A DNA stretch of 64,000 bases from contig CP119312.1 of NCBI GenBank assembly GCA_029202405.1, positions 687,001 through 751,000 of the forward strand, in the 5' to 3' direction. Of the stretch, positions 18,394 to 26,264 are shown in pieces. This DNA comes from Candidatus Devosia phytovorans. Its GTDB lineage: Bacteria > Pseudomonadota > Alphaproteobacteria > Rhizobiales > Devosiaceae. Numbering within the stretch: the first letter of the stretch is position 1; every line of letters begins with the position of its first letter. The position numbers and the translations under genes were made by a program. Under the pieces are notes generated by a model. That model was not told the DNA's origin, did not search any database, and saw only the letters and a program-made list of their open reading frames with translations.

Positions 18394-19052
18394 GAGCGGA
18401 ATATTCGTGTGGTCTGGGTTTCGTGGGCCATCTGGGCGATGTCGGCGGCATAGGCAACCGAGCCGATATCGTCGACGGTAGCATGCTGGCACAGCGTAGC
18501 CATGGATTCTATCGCAGATTCAAGCGCGGCCATGATGGCGAGGCCGTCGGACTGGCCGATGGGGATGAGGCGGACGGCGACCGAGACCTGGGCGTGGACC
18601 GTGGCGGTGAGCCAGGCGGTGAGGGCGGAGGCGAGGTCGATGTCGTGGCCGGCGGCAATGGCGCCGACGGCGATGGGATAGGGGCAGGGCGCGGGCAGGT
18701 TGGCAAGGACCGGCGTGGGCCAGGCTTTGGCTGCGGTGGTGAAGGCGGCGCCGGTGATGGTGGTTTCGTCGTGGCGCTCGCGGGCGGGCGAGAGGGCAAG
18801 GCTCAGGTCGGCGAGGTCGGCCAGCGCTGCGGGGTCACGGGCGGCGCGGTGGGCGTGGGCGAGGATGATGGCGTCGGTGCGCATGCCGCCGTGGGCGAGG
18901 GTGGTGGCCACCCAATCCTGCGTGGTCTGGCGATCCTGTACCGTGCCGGTGGTGATGGCGGTTTCGAGGCCGGCCGACCAAGCGAAGGCGCCGACGGGGA
19001 AGGCGGGGGAAAGCCAGGTCAGCAGACGTTGTAGCGCGCGGTGGTCACTCAT
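18390..19052 (-). CDS. ureF: Urease accessory protein UreF
   Basis: A 220-residue all-helical chaperone that binds the UreD-apo-urease complex and gates nickel delivery by UreG. Family hallmarks are the N-terminal LLTWLSPAFPVGAFAWSAGLE and the helical core ending in PIAVGAIAAGHDIDLASAL. It overlaps ureE upstream and the DUF3995 gene downstream by four bases each, so the segment is translationally coupled. Confidence 0.92.
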   Translation of the reverse strand: MSDHRALQRLLTWLSPAFPVGAFAWSAGLETAITTGTVQDRQTTQDWVATTLAHGGMRTDAIILAHAHRAARDPAALADLADLSLALSPARERHDETTITGAAFTTAAKAWPTPVLANLPAPCPYPIAVGAIAAGHDIDLASALTAWLTATVHAQVSVAVRLIPIGQSDGLAIMAALESAIESMATLCQHATVDDIGSVAYAADIAQMAHETQTTRIFRS

Positions 19053-19519
19053 CGGGCGAGGAGCGCGTGACCTGTGTCGGCGTGGGCGTGGCTGTGATAG
19101 GCGCCGTGCTCGGCGTTGAAAGGCTCGGTGACATTGGTGACCGTGGCGCCGAGGCCTTCGAGCATGGTTTTGAGCACATGGTCGCGCTTGATGAGGATGC
19201 GGTTTCCGTCGAGCTGGGCCGAGGTGTGGCGATTGCCGATATGCCAGGCGAGGCGGACGAGATGGGCGGTATCGCGGGCGCGGATTTCGTAGAGCAATTC
19301 GTCGGCGGCGATGATGCCAGCGAGGCGGCCATCCTCGAGCTCGAGGGCGCTGCCATGCTCGAGCGTCAGGGTCTGGGGGAAATCGACCAGGACCTCGTCG
19401 CCGCCTTTCAAGCGCAGCAGTTTGCGGCGCAGGCGGCGCTCGGCGTGTTCGAGGGTGATGGTGTCATAGGGCAGGCCGCGGCCATGATCGGGGGGCAGAA
19501 TGGTCAGGGCACGGAGCAT
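19049..19519 (-). CDS. ureE: Urease accessory metallochaperone UreE
   Basis: Delivers nickel to the urease activation complex. 156 residues with the N-terminal UreE domain (TLEHAERRLRRKLLRLKGGDEVLVDFP) and the metal-binding C-terminal domain (LAWHIGNRHTSAQ, where the conserved interface histidine lies). The tail holds several His residues (YHSHAHADTGH), a modest version of the histidine-rich tail of other UreE proteins. It is separated by 87 bp from the MliC-like gene upstream, so a local promoter is possible. Confidence 0.9.
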   Translation of the reverse strand: MLRALTILPPDHGRGLPYDTITLEHAERRLRRKLLRLKGGDEVLVDFPQTLTLEHGSALELEDGRLAGIIAADELLYEIRARDTAHLVRLAWHIGNRHTSAQLDGNRILIKRDHVLKTMLEGLGATVTNVTEPFNAEHGAYHSHAHADTGHALLAR

Positions 19520-19606
19520 GGGCGTCTCGAATGGTCTATGTCGTTCGAGACTAACCAGTTTGCGGCCATTGTGACAGGGTAGAGTGGCCGGAATAGCCCA
19601 AGAAAA

Positions 19607-19990
19607 TCAGGGCGTGTTGACGGCTTCCGAACAGGTCAGCACGGGTTCGGCGTCCTCGCCGAGCGTGGTGTCGAAGAGGCTGGCTTCGGAGCCTTGGGTC
19701 CACCACTGCCATTTGCCGGAAGCATAGCGGGCGCCCGAGGCCGAGAGGATGGAGGAAAACAGCAGTTCTTCGGGCTCATCGGCGAGGGGGACCAGGGCCA
19801 GGAAGTTGGGCGCGGCGTTGATATAGGTGACGGTCAGCGGGGTTTCGGCGCCGCAGTCATAGGTCATGACGTGGCGCTGGAAATCGCTGCCAGCGGCCAG
19901 TGTGATCTGTACCGAGGTCTGGGCGGCGCTGGCGGCGGAGGCGAGCAGCAGGCTGGCGGCGACGGCGAGAAGGATGCGACTCAATTTCAT
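19607..19990 (-). CDS. MliC-like periplasmic protein (C-type lysozyme inhibitor family)
   Basis: 127 residues with a signal peptide (LLAVAASLLLASAASAAQ) and the MliC fold signature in the mature part: an early YDCG cysteine, LTVTYINAAPNFLALVPL, then SASGARYASGKWQWWTQGSEASLFD and a second cysteine near the end. The family inhibits host or environmental lysozyme by inserting the SASGxxY loop into its active site. There is no lipobox cysteine, so it is soluble rather than a lipoprotein. It lies between ureE and a DUF4126 gene, an odd place for it. The ATG at 19990 starts the signal peptide cleanly. Confidence 0.75.
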   Translation of the reverse strand: MKLSRILLAVAASLLLASAASAAQTSVQITLAAGSDFQRHVMTYDCGAETPLTVTYINAAPNFLALVPLADEPEELLFSSILSASGARYASGKWQWWTQGSEASLFDTTLGEDAEPVLTCSEAVNTP

Positions 19991-20142
19991 GTCCCCAAAT
20001 TGATCGACAGCCAGTTGCGGCAGCAAAGATGGTGATGTTGCGGCGGAAGGGCTCACGGATGCTCGATCTCTGTTCCGATGGAATAGAGAGGTTGCGTAAC
20101 GGATGAACGAAGGCGACAGCGGGCCGGCCCGCTGCCGGGGGA

Positions 20143-20595
20143 TCAGGCCAGGTAGACGACGAGGAAGGCGAGGATTATGGCGAGCGCGTCCTCGATCAGC
20201 GCTGCCGGGCGATCCTGGCCGAAGTTTTTGGCAAGCCTGCCGCGCAGTTCCGCGCCGAGGTAGGTGCCGATAACGGCGCCGATGGCACCCAGGATCAGGC
20301 CGATGATCCAGCTGGAGGGGATGAGCAGGGCGCCGGTGAGGGCGCCGAGGACAATGCGGGTGCCAAATTGCACCGGGACCTTGCGGCTGGGTGTCGAGGG
20401 CAGCTGGTCGGTGATGAGCTCGCCGATGGCGATGAGGGTAATGATGATGACGGCGATGATATTGCCGAGAAAAGCCAGTGGTGTGGCGCTGAGATCAATC
20501 CAGCCCAGGTAGGCGCCCCAGGACACGGCCGCCAGCGGCGTCATGGCACGCAGGCCGGCGGTGAAGCCGATGAGGATCGCTAGAATATAAATCAT
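20143..20595 (-). CDS. DUF4126 family membrane protein
   Basis: 150 residues, almost entirely hydrophobic, with four to five membrane helices. The N-terminal GFTAGLRAMTPLAAVSWGAYLG and the central GELITDQLPSTPSRK are the conserved parts of DUF4126-type proteins. Function is unknown. A perfect 19-bp dyad lies 17 bp upstream of its ATG and may be its operator. Confidence 0.75.
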   Translation of the reverse strand: MIYILAILIGFTAGLRAMTPLAAVSWGAYLGWIDLSATPLAFLGNIIAVIIITLIAIGELITDQLPSTPSRKVPVQFGTRIVLGALTGALLIPSSWIIGLILGAIGAVIGTYLGAELRGRLAKNFGQDRPAALIEDALAIILAFLVVYLA

Positions 20596-20611
20596 GACGA
20601 AGGCCCCTATG

Positions 20612-20630
20612 TTACGGCACAGTGCCGTAA
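20612..20630. promoter_or_regulatory. Perfect 19-bp dyad, possible operator
   Basis: TTACGGCACAGTGCCGTAA is a 9-1-9 perfect palindrome located 17 bp before the DUF4126 start codon. Length and symmetry suit a TetR-type operator. No T-run follows, so a terminator is unlikely. The cognate regulator is not obvious nearby. Confidence 0.45.
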
Positions 20631-20670
20631 GCCAGTATTGGCGCTTTCGTGATCGGCCAACAAGAGGGCG

Positions 20671-21744
20671 TCAGGGGCGTCGAAGCAGGTAAAGCGTGCC
20701 CAAAACGGGCTGGTTACGCTCCTCGCGCAGGGTCATCTGCTGCTGTTCGAGCAGAAGAAATCCATGAGCCTCCGCCAGATAGGCAATGTATTGCGGGCTA
20801 TGCGCAAAGCGGCCGCTGGTGCGTAGGGTGAAGTTCTCGCTGTCGGCAGTTTCAACCGAAAAAACGAAGAGTCCTTCGGGAGCGAGGACTTTCGCCGTGG
20901 CGGCGAAGATCGGGGCGAGATCGCCGAGGTAGACGAAGACGTCGCCGGCCGCGACCAGATCATAGGGGCCGGCGAGATCGGGGTCGGTGGCGAGCAGCGC
21001 GACGGCTTCACCAGTGCGAAGATGGCGGTAGATGTCGCGCTCGCGGGCCTTGCGGATCATCTGGGCTGAAATATCCACGCCATCCATGGTGGCGATGCGA
21101 TCGCCGAGGGCGGCGCCGACGAGGCCGGTGCCGCAGCCGAGGTCGAGCAGGCTGGTTGGCGCATAGTGTGCGAGGAGGTCGCGGATATAGGCGGGGGTGC
21201 GATAGCGGAGGGTGCCGGTCAGGTGGCTGTCGAAACTTTCGGCATAGGTGTCGAAGAGGTCAGCGATATAGCTGGCAGAGGCCGAGGGATTGTCGCCGGA
21301 AAGGGCGGCGACCATGTGGGCGGCGTATTTGTCATAGGGCAGGATGGCCAGGGCAGCCTGGAAGGCGGCGAGGGCTTCGGCAGGGTTGCCGAGCAGCTGG
21401 TGGCTCTGGGCGAGGCCGCGCAGGGCGGTGGCGTCACGCGGGCGCTGGTCGAGGGCGCGGCGGAAGCTGGCGAGGGCGGTCGACGGGTCGCCACTGGCCA
21501 GCTGAGCGGCGCCGAGTTCGGTCAGCAGATCTGCGGCCGGGTCGGGTTGCTGGACGGCAAGCGCCAGGTGTTCGACAGCGGTCGACGGATCACCGGCCTG
21601 CATGGCCAGGGCGGCGAGCAGGCGCAGGGCGCCCAGATTGGCGGGATCGCGCTGGGCAATGGTGGTGGCGAGGGCGCGGGCAGCTTCGAGCTGGCCGTCG
21701 CGGCGGAGTTGCCAGGCGTCGGCCAGCGTTGGGAGATCGGTCAT
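20671..21744 (-). CDS. TPR-repeat class I SAM-dependent methyltransferase
   Basis: 357 residues in two parts. Residues about 1-150 are tetratricopeptide-like repeats (for example LLTELGAAQLASGDPSTALASFRRALDQRPRD). From about 165 there is a class I methyltransferase with motif I LLDLGCGTGLVG, acidic motif II MDGVDIS and motif IV LVAAGDVFVYLGDLAPIFAA. The acceptor is unknown; TPR fusions usually recognise a protein or other large partner. It begins nine bases after ureC and is therefore almost certainly co-transcribed with the urease structural genes. Confidence 0.8.
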   Translation of the reverse strand: MTDLPTLADAWQLRRDGQLEAARALATTIAQRDPANLGALRLLAALAMQAGDPSTAVEHLALAVQQPDPAADLLTELGAAQLASGDPSTALASFRRALDQRPRDATALRGLAQSHQLLGNPAEALAAFQAALAILPYDKYAAHMVAALSGDNPSASASYIADLFDTYAESFDSHLTGTLRYRTPAYIRDLLAHYAPTSLLDLGCGTGLVGAALGDRIATMDGVDISAQMIRKARERDIYRHLRTGEAVALLATDPDLAGPYDLVAAGDVFVYLGDLAPIFAATAKVLAPEGLFVFSVETADSENFTLRTSGRFAHSPQYIAYLAEAHGFLLLEQQQMTLREERNQPVLGTLYLLRRP

Positions 21745-21753
21745 GCGGCGTAT

Positions 21754-23463
21754 TTAGAACAGGAAGTAGCGCTGCGCCATGGGGAGGGTGGTGGCGGGCT
21801 CGCAGGTGAGGAGTTCGCCGTCGGCGCGGACTTCATAGGTTTCCGGATCGACGAGAATGTCGGGCGTGGCCGAGTTGTGGATCATGGAATGCTTGCCGAT
21901 GCCGCCGCGGGTATTGGTGACGGGCAGAAGCTGCTTGGCGACGCCGAGCTTGTCGCGCAAGCCATCATCATAGGCAGCCTGGGAGACGAAAGTGACCGAG
22001 GAATTGGTCAGCAGCTTGCCGAAGCTGGCGAACATGGGCCGGTAGTGCATGGGCTGGGGCGTGGGGATGGACGCGTTGGGATCGCCCATGGGGGCGGCGG
22101 CGATGGAGCCGCCGAGCAGGATCATTTCCGGCTTCACACCGAAGAAGGCGGGGGACCAGAGGACGAGGTCAGCGCGCTTGCCGACTTCGATGGAGCCGAT
22201 GTGCTGGCTCATGCCGTGGGCGATGGCGGGGTTGATGGTGTATTTGGCGATGTAGCGCTTGACGCGGAAGTTGTCGTTTTCGCCGGTCTCCTGGGCGAGG
22301 CGACCGCGCTGGCGCTTCATCTTGTCGGCGGTCTGCCAGCAGCGGATCAGCACTTCGCCGACGCGGCCCATGGCCTGGCTGTCCGAGGAAATGACCGAGA
22401 GGGCGCCCATGTCGTGGAGGATGTCTTCTGCCGCGATGGTTTCCTTGCGGATGCGGCTTTCGGCGAAGGCGACGTCTTCGGGGATGGAGGGCGAGAGGTG
22501 GTGACACACCATGAGCATGTCGAGATGCTCGGCAATGGTGTTGACCGTGTAGGGCCGGGTCGGATTGGTCGAGGAGGGGATGACATTGGGCAGGCCCGCG
22601 ACGCGCAGAATGTCGGGGGCGTGACCACCGCCGGCGCCTTCGGTGTGGAAGGCGTGGATGGTGCGGCCCTTGAAGGCGCCGATCGTGTCTTCGACGAAAC
22701 CGCTCTCGTTGAGCGTATCGGTGTGGATCATCACCTGGACGTCATAGTCGTCGGCGACGGAGAGGCAGTTGTCGATGGCGGCAGGCGTGGTGCCCCAGTC
22801 TTCGTGGAGCTTGAGGCAGCTAGCGCCGGCCAGGATCATTTCGGCCAGCGGATCGGGGCGGGAGGCATTGCCCTTGCCGGCGAGCGCCAGGTTCATCGGG
22901 AAAGCGTCGAAGCTTTCGATCATGCGCTGGATGTGCCAGGCGCCGGTGCAGGTGGTGGCGAGCGTGCCATGGGCCGGACCGGAGCCACCGCCGAGCATGG
23001 TGGTGACGCCGCTCATCAGGGCTTCCTCGATCTGCTGGGGGGCAATGAAGTGGATATGGGCATCCATGCCGCCGGCGGTAAGGATGCGGCCTTCGCCGGC
23101 AATGGCTTCGGTGGAGGGGCCGATGATGATGTCGACGCCCGACTGGGTATCGGGATTGCCGGCCTTGCCGATGCCGGCAATGCGGCCGTCCTTGAGGCCC
23201 ACGTCGGCTTTGTAGATGCCGGTGACGTCGACGATCAGCGCATTGGTGATGACGGTATCGACGGCGCCTTCGGCCCGGGTGCGCTGGGACTGGCCCATGC
23301 CGTCGCGGATGACCTTGCCGCCGCCGAATTTGACCTCTTCGCCATAGGTGGTGAAGTCCTTCTCGACCTCGATGAAGAGTTCGGTATCGGCCAGGCGCAC
23401 CTTGTCGCCAGTGGTGGGGCCGTACATGTCGGCATAGGTGGCGCGGGAGATGCGTGCGGGCAT
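21754..23463 (-). CDS. ureC: Urease subunit alpha
   Basis: The catalytic subunit, hydrolysing urea to ammonia and carbamate at a di-nickel centre. 569 residues. AGGMDAHIHFIAPQQ supplies two nickel-binding histidines, CLKLHEDWG contains the carbamylated lysine (Lys218), and HTDTLNESG, HAFHTEGAGGGHAPD and the mobile flap MVCHHLSPSIPEDVAFAESRIR are all intact. The ATG at 23463 (MPARISRATYADMYGPTTGD) matches the family; an upstream extension of the frame does not. All active-site residues I can see are conserved. Confidence 0.97.
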   Translation of the reverse strand: MPARISRATYADMYGPTTGDKVRLADTELFIEVEKDFTTYGEEVKFGGGKVIRDGMGQSQRTRAEGAVDTVITNALIVDVTGIYKADVGLKDGRIAGIGKAGNPDTQSGVDIIIGPSTEAIAGEGRILTAGGMDAHIHFIAPQQIEEALMSGVTTMLGGGSGPAHGTLATTCTGAWHIQRMIESFDAFPMNLALAGKGNASRPDPLAEMILAGASCLKLHEDWGTTPAAIDNCLSVADDYDVQVMIHTDTLNESGFVEDTIGAFKGRTIHAFHTEGAGGGHAPDILRVAGLPNVIPSSTNPTRPYTVNTIAEHLDMLMVCHHLSPSIPEDVAFAESRIRKETIAAEDILHDMGALSVISSDSQAMGRVGEVLIRCWQTADKMKRQRGRLAQETGENDNFRVKRYIAKYTINPAIAHGMSQHIGSIEVGKRADLVLWSPAFFGVKPEMILLGGSIAAAPMGDPNASIPTPQPMHYRPMFASFGKLLTNSSVTFVSQAAYDDGLRDKLGVAKQLLPVTNTRGGIGKHSMIHNSATPDILVDPETYEVRADGELLTCEPATTLPMAQRYFLF

Positions 23464-23598
23464 GAGCAAACCGGGAGAGGAGGACGCGTTTGGTCCGACA
23501 CTGTCCCGGTTCAGAGTGTCATGCAAGCAAAAGCGATGGCTGGCGGCAGGGCTTGTTCTGCCTGCTCAACCCTTGGGCAGGGTGGCGAGAATCTGGGC

Positions 23599-23991
23599 TT
23601 ATTTGCGCTTGGGCGTGAGCTTGCGGAAGCGCGCTTCGGCGGCGTTGATGATGGTGTCGAGCAGCGGCTCGCCCGCGGCAATATCCTTGTCGGCGCGCAG
23701 GGTGCTGGCGATCAGCGACATGGTCAGGGCCTGGATGGCATAGGCCTGTTTGGCGCGGCCTTCGCGGTGATGCAGATTGCCCTGGTCGGTGAAGGTCCGC
23801 AGCGCGTTGTTCCGGGTCTCGGGCGTCATTGCATTCTTGGCGGTGACCCAATTGCGGGCCTTGAGGTCATCGGCCAGACCGGCAGCGAGGCTGCCGAGCA
23901 GGAACATGGCTTCGCCGTCAGCGGCGCCATCGTCGTGCAGGTCTTTCAGCACAGCGGCGAGGCGGATCTTGAAGTCTTCTTCCTTGGTCAT
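23599..23991 (-). CDS. Conserved hypothetical protein between ureB and ureC
   Basis: 130 residues, soluble, helical in appearance and charged (MTKEEDFKIRLAAVLKDLHDD...). No signal peptide, membrane segment or recognisable catalytic motif. Small unnamed genes at this position between ureB and ureC are a known feature of rhizobial urease clusters. It is separated from ureC by 135 bp with nothing evident in it. A role in urease assembly is plausible from position alone. Confidence 0.65.
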   Translation of the reverse strand: MTKEEDFKIRLAAVLKDLHDDGAADGEAMFLLGSLAAGLADDLKARNWVTAKNAMTPETRNNALRTFTDQGNLHHREGRAKQAYAIQALTMSLIASTLRADKDIAAGEPLLDTIINAAEARFRKLTPKRK

Positions 23992-24052
23992 GCTGCCAGT
24001 CCGATCTGAGTTTCGGACCGGCCTTAGCGCATTTGCCGCCGCTGTGTCACGG

Positions 24053-24358
24053 CTAAAGAGAACCCATCACCTGCTGGCGGAAGCCATAGACCTTGCGGTC
24101 GCCGCCCAGCGGGATGAGACGGACTTCGCGGGCCTGACCGGGCTCGAAGCGAACGGCGGTGCCGGCGGCAATGTCGAGGCGCATGCCGCGGGCTTTGTCG
24201 CGATCGAAGGCGAGGCCGGCATTGGCTTCGAAGAAGTGGTAGTGCGAGCCGACCTGGATGGGGCGGTCGCCGGTGTTGGAGACTTCCAGCACGACCTGCT
24301 CGGCATCGGCATTGAGGAGGATTTCACCGGGTTGGGTGATGACTTCGCCTGGGATCAT
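24053..24358 (-). CDS. ureB: Urease subunit beta
   Basis: A 101-residue structural subunit. The sequence MIPGEVITQPGEILLNAD is the canonical UreB opening, followed by VEVSNTGDRPIQVGSHYHFFEAN-type residues (here VLEVSNTGDRPIQVGSHYHF) and the PGQAREVRLIPLGG segment. The ATG at 24358 matches the family; the longer open frame upstream overlaps the DUF1272 gene and is not real. Confidence 0.95.
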   Translation of the reverse strand: MIPGEVITQPGEILLNADAEQVVLEVSNTGDRPIQVGSHYHFFEANAGLAFDRDKARGMRLDIAAGTAVRFEPGQAREVRLIPLGGDRKVYGFRQQVMGSL

Positions 24359-24363
24359 GATGT

Positions 24364-24615
24364 TCACGCGGCTTGCGGTGCACAGCCTTGCGGCTTGAAC
24401 ACGCGGGTGGTGGAGGGTGGGTTGTTGGCCAGCTTGCCGGCCGGGCGAATGGGGCGCGGGGCGAAATTGCCGCCGCAATTGGGGCATTTGCCGCCAAGCT
24501 TTTCGTCGGCGCAGCTGGCGCAGAAGGTGCATTCGAAGCTGCAGATCATGGCGTTGGTCGCCTCGGGCGGCAGATCCTTGTCGCAGCATTCGCAGGAGGG
24601 GCGCAGTTCGAGCAT
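24364..24615 (-). CDS. DUF1272 zinc-binding-type small protein
   Basis: 83 residues beginning MLELRPSCECCDKDLPPEA. The cysteine pattern CxCC, CxFECTFCxxC, CPNCGG is that of DUF1272, a presumed zinc-ribbon fold. It lies between ureA (4-bp gap) and ureB (5-bp gap), so it is part of the operon. Function is unknown; a metal-related role in urease maturation is a guess from context. Confidence 0.75.
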   Translation of the reverse strand: MLELRPSCECCDKDLPPEATNAMICSFECTFCASCADEKLGGKCPNCGGNFAPRPIRPAGKLANNPPSTTRVFKPQGCAPQAA

Positions 24616-24619
24616 GGGC

Positions 24620-24922
24620 TTAGCGGATCGGCTGGTGGACGGTGACGAGCTTGGTGCCATCGGGGAAGGTGGCTTCGACCTGGATGTCGTGGATCATCTC
24701 GGGGATGCCTTCCATGACCTGGGCGCGGCTGACGACATGGGCGCCGGCTTCCATCAGCTCGGCGACGGGGCGACCGTCGCGGGCGCCTTCAACGACGAAA
24801 TCGGTGATCAGCGCGATGGCCTCGGGATGGTTGAGCTTGACGCCGCGCTCGAGGCGCTTGCGGGCCACGACGGCCGCCATGGAAATGAGGAGCTTGTCTT
24901 TTTCGCGCGGGGTCAGGTTCAC
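24620..24922 (-). CDS. ureA: Urease subunit gamma
   Basis: 100 residues, the smallest structural subunit. The sequence MNLTPREKDKLLISMAAVVA and the region LNHPEAIALITDFVVEGARDG are canonical, as is the VMEGIPEMIHDIQVEATFPDGTKLVTVHQPI C-terminus. It follows ureD by 10 bp. Confidence 0.96.
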   Translation of the reverse strand: MNLTPREKDKLLISMAAVVARKRLERGVKLNHPEAIALITDFVVEGARDGRPVAELMEAGAHVVSRAQVMEGIPEMIHDIQVEATFPDGTKLVTVHQPIR

Positions 24923-24932
24923 AATGATAATC

Positions 24933-25793
24933 CTAGAGGTGCCACATGCGGGGCAGTGTGCCGGTGACGGATAGTTCGGACAGAATAGGGACGATCAGGC
25001 GGCGCAAGGCAAGCCCGGTTTGCGCCAAAGCACGAATGACAAGACGCTCGCCATTGGCGCTGGCGGCAATGCGCGGATCGGCGGGAAGCAGGGCACGGAT
25101 GCGGTCGAGAGCGGCACGCGCCTGATCGGCATCGGGGGCGATATGAAGAATGGTGCCGAAGGCGCGCTTGCCGGCGAGCAGCGACAGGCCGTTGCGCTCG
25201 GACAGGGTGCCATCGAGGCGGGTGGCTTCGGCATGGATCAGCCGGCCGTTACGGCGGATGCGCCAGTTGTCGCGGATTTTGGCGTCGAGGGCGGCTTCGC
25301 CCATGGCGTCGCGGCCGAGGAGGATGGCTTCGACGGCGGTGAGGCTGGCGCCGGTGGCGAGGTCGATGTCGAGGCGGCGGTCGAGCTCGCTGGCGGCAAA
25401 GAGGATGGTTTCCTGGGGCAGCCAGTCGAGATGGGCGTTTTCGCCGATCTGCATGCGGGTCTCGACGCGGGCGGGGCCGCCGAGGGAGCGATAGATGCGT
25501 TCGCAGGCCTGGGTGGTCAGCACCATGCGACCTTCTGGCGCGAGGTCGGCGGACCATTGCATGAGGTCGCCGCCCGTCAGGCCGCCCGCAGTGTTGATGA
25601 GCACGGCTTCGAGGGTTTGCGAGTGGGTGTTGGGCAGGCGAATCTTGGCGCAGCCCTCCTGGTAGAGGGTGGAAAGATGAGTGCCGCCCGTACGTTGATA
25701 AGTCGATAGTCCGCCTTTGCCAAAAGCGCGTTGCATGCGTGGTTGAGGGGCAAAGTTTTCACCATGCGCATTTTTATCGGCAACGATTGTCAA
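24933..25793 (-). CDS. ureD: Urease accessory protein UreD (UreH)
   Basis: The scaffold that binds apo-urease and recruits UreF and UreG for nickel insertion. The conserved block RTHLSTLYQEGCAKIRLPNTHS (here GGTHLSTLYQEGCAKIRLP) and LINTAGGLTGGD identify it, with the later QETILFAASELDRRLDIDLA. The start is uncertain. The TTG at 25793 has AGGA upstream and gives a normal 286 residues, whereas the first ATG in frame is at 25736 (MQRAFGKGG). Choosing the ATG would also suit a candidate sigma-54 promoter close upstream. Confidence 0.88.
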   Translation of the reverse strand: MTIVADKNAHGENFAPQPRMQRAFGKGGLSTYQRTGGTHLSTLYQEGCAKIRLPNTHSQTLEAVLINTAGGLTGGDLMQWSADLAPEGRMVLTTQACERIYRSLGGPARVETRMQIGENAHLDWLPQETILFAASELDRRLDIDLATGASLTAVEAILLGRDAMGEAALDAKIRDNWRIRRNGRLIHAEATRLDGTLSERNGLSLLAGKRAFGTILHIAPDADQARAALDRIRALLPADPRIAASANGERLVIRALAQTGLALRRLIVPILSELSVTGTLPRMWHL

Positions 25794-25813
25794 TTGTCGG
25801 CGTTTCCTAAGCG

Positions 25814-25829
25814 AGCAGGTGCTCTTCCA
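25814..25829 (-). promoter_or_regulatory. Possible sigma-54 promoter of the urease operon
   Basis: On the minus strand TGGAAGAGCACCTGCT has the GG and GC of a sigma-54 site at the correct 10-nt spacing and a TGCT -12 element, but the -24 element departs from TGGCAC. It overlaps a small dyad, GAGCAGGTGCTC. Transcription from it would begin near 25803, which leaves almost no leader before the TTG at 25793 and favours the ATG at 25736. Confidence 0.3.
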
Positions 25830-25855
25830 TTGAGAACTTAAAGAAGGCAAATAAA

Positions 25856-26206
25856 ATGCACATGAAATCCCTCGTTTCCGCTGGTGCCCTTGCAATCGCA
25901 CTTGGCCTGGGTGCCCCGGCCGTGATGGCCCAGGACGCTATGGCCGCTCCGACCATGATCGGCAACCAGACCCTGACCGAAGCCGACGCCACCCGCGTCC
26001 AGACCTATTGCGACGATCTGCTGACGGCGTCGGAACAGACAGATACCGCAACCACCGGTTCTGAAGATGCCGGCACGACCGAATCCGATACCAGCGAGAA
26101 TGACGCCGACCAGGCCGCTGTTGGTGGTGTTGATCTCGACCAGGTGACCATCGAAAACTGTGCTGAAGCCGGTTTCGTCGAAGGTCCGGTTACGCCCACT
26201 CCCTAA
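25856..26206 (+). CDS. Small secreted acidic protein of unknown function
   Basis: 116 residues. A signal peptide (SLVSAGALAIALGLGAPAVMA, cleavage after AMA/AQ near residue 24) precedes a Thr/Ser/Asp/Glu-rich, low-complexity middle (TATTGSEDAGTTESDTSEN) and two cysteines in the mature part. No domain is recognised. It has a good ribosome-binding site (AAGAAGG) and a strong terminator, so it is a single expressed gene, divergent from ureD with a 62-bp gap. Whether it belongs to the urea regulon is unknown. Confidence 0.65.
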   Translation: MHMKSLVSAGALAIALGLGAPAVMAQDAMAAPTMIGNQTLTEADATRVQTYCDDLLTASEQTDTATTGSEDAGTTESDTSENDADQAAVGGVDLDQVTIENCAEAGFVEGPVTPTP

Positions 26207-26227
26207 TATCGCATTATACTGATCATA

Positions 26228-26258
26228 GCGCCCGGCCTTGTGCCGGGCGCTTTTGTTT
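26228..26258 (+). terminator. Rho-independent terminator
   Basis: A 9-bp perfect stem, GCGCCCGGC with GCCGGGCGC around CTTGT, followed by TTTTGTTT. It ends the small secreted acidic protein gene and separates it from the converging urtE. Confidence 0.85.
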
Positions 26259-26264
26259 GTGTGG

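Noticed and set aside
23519..23851. An alternative 110-residue frame downstream of the ureB-ureC gap
   Set aside because: It overlaps the better-supported hypothetical gene 23599-23991 in another frame and reads as arginine-rich noise.
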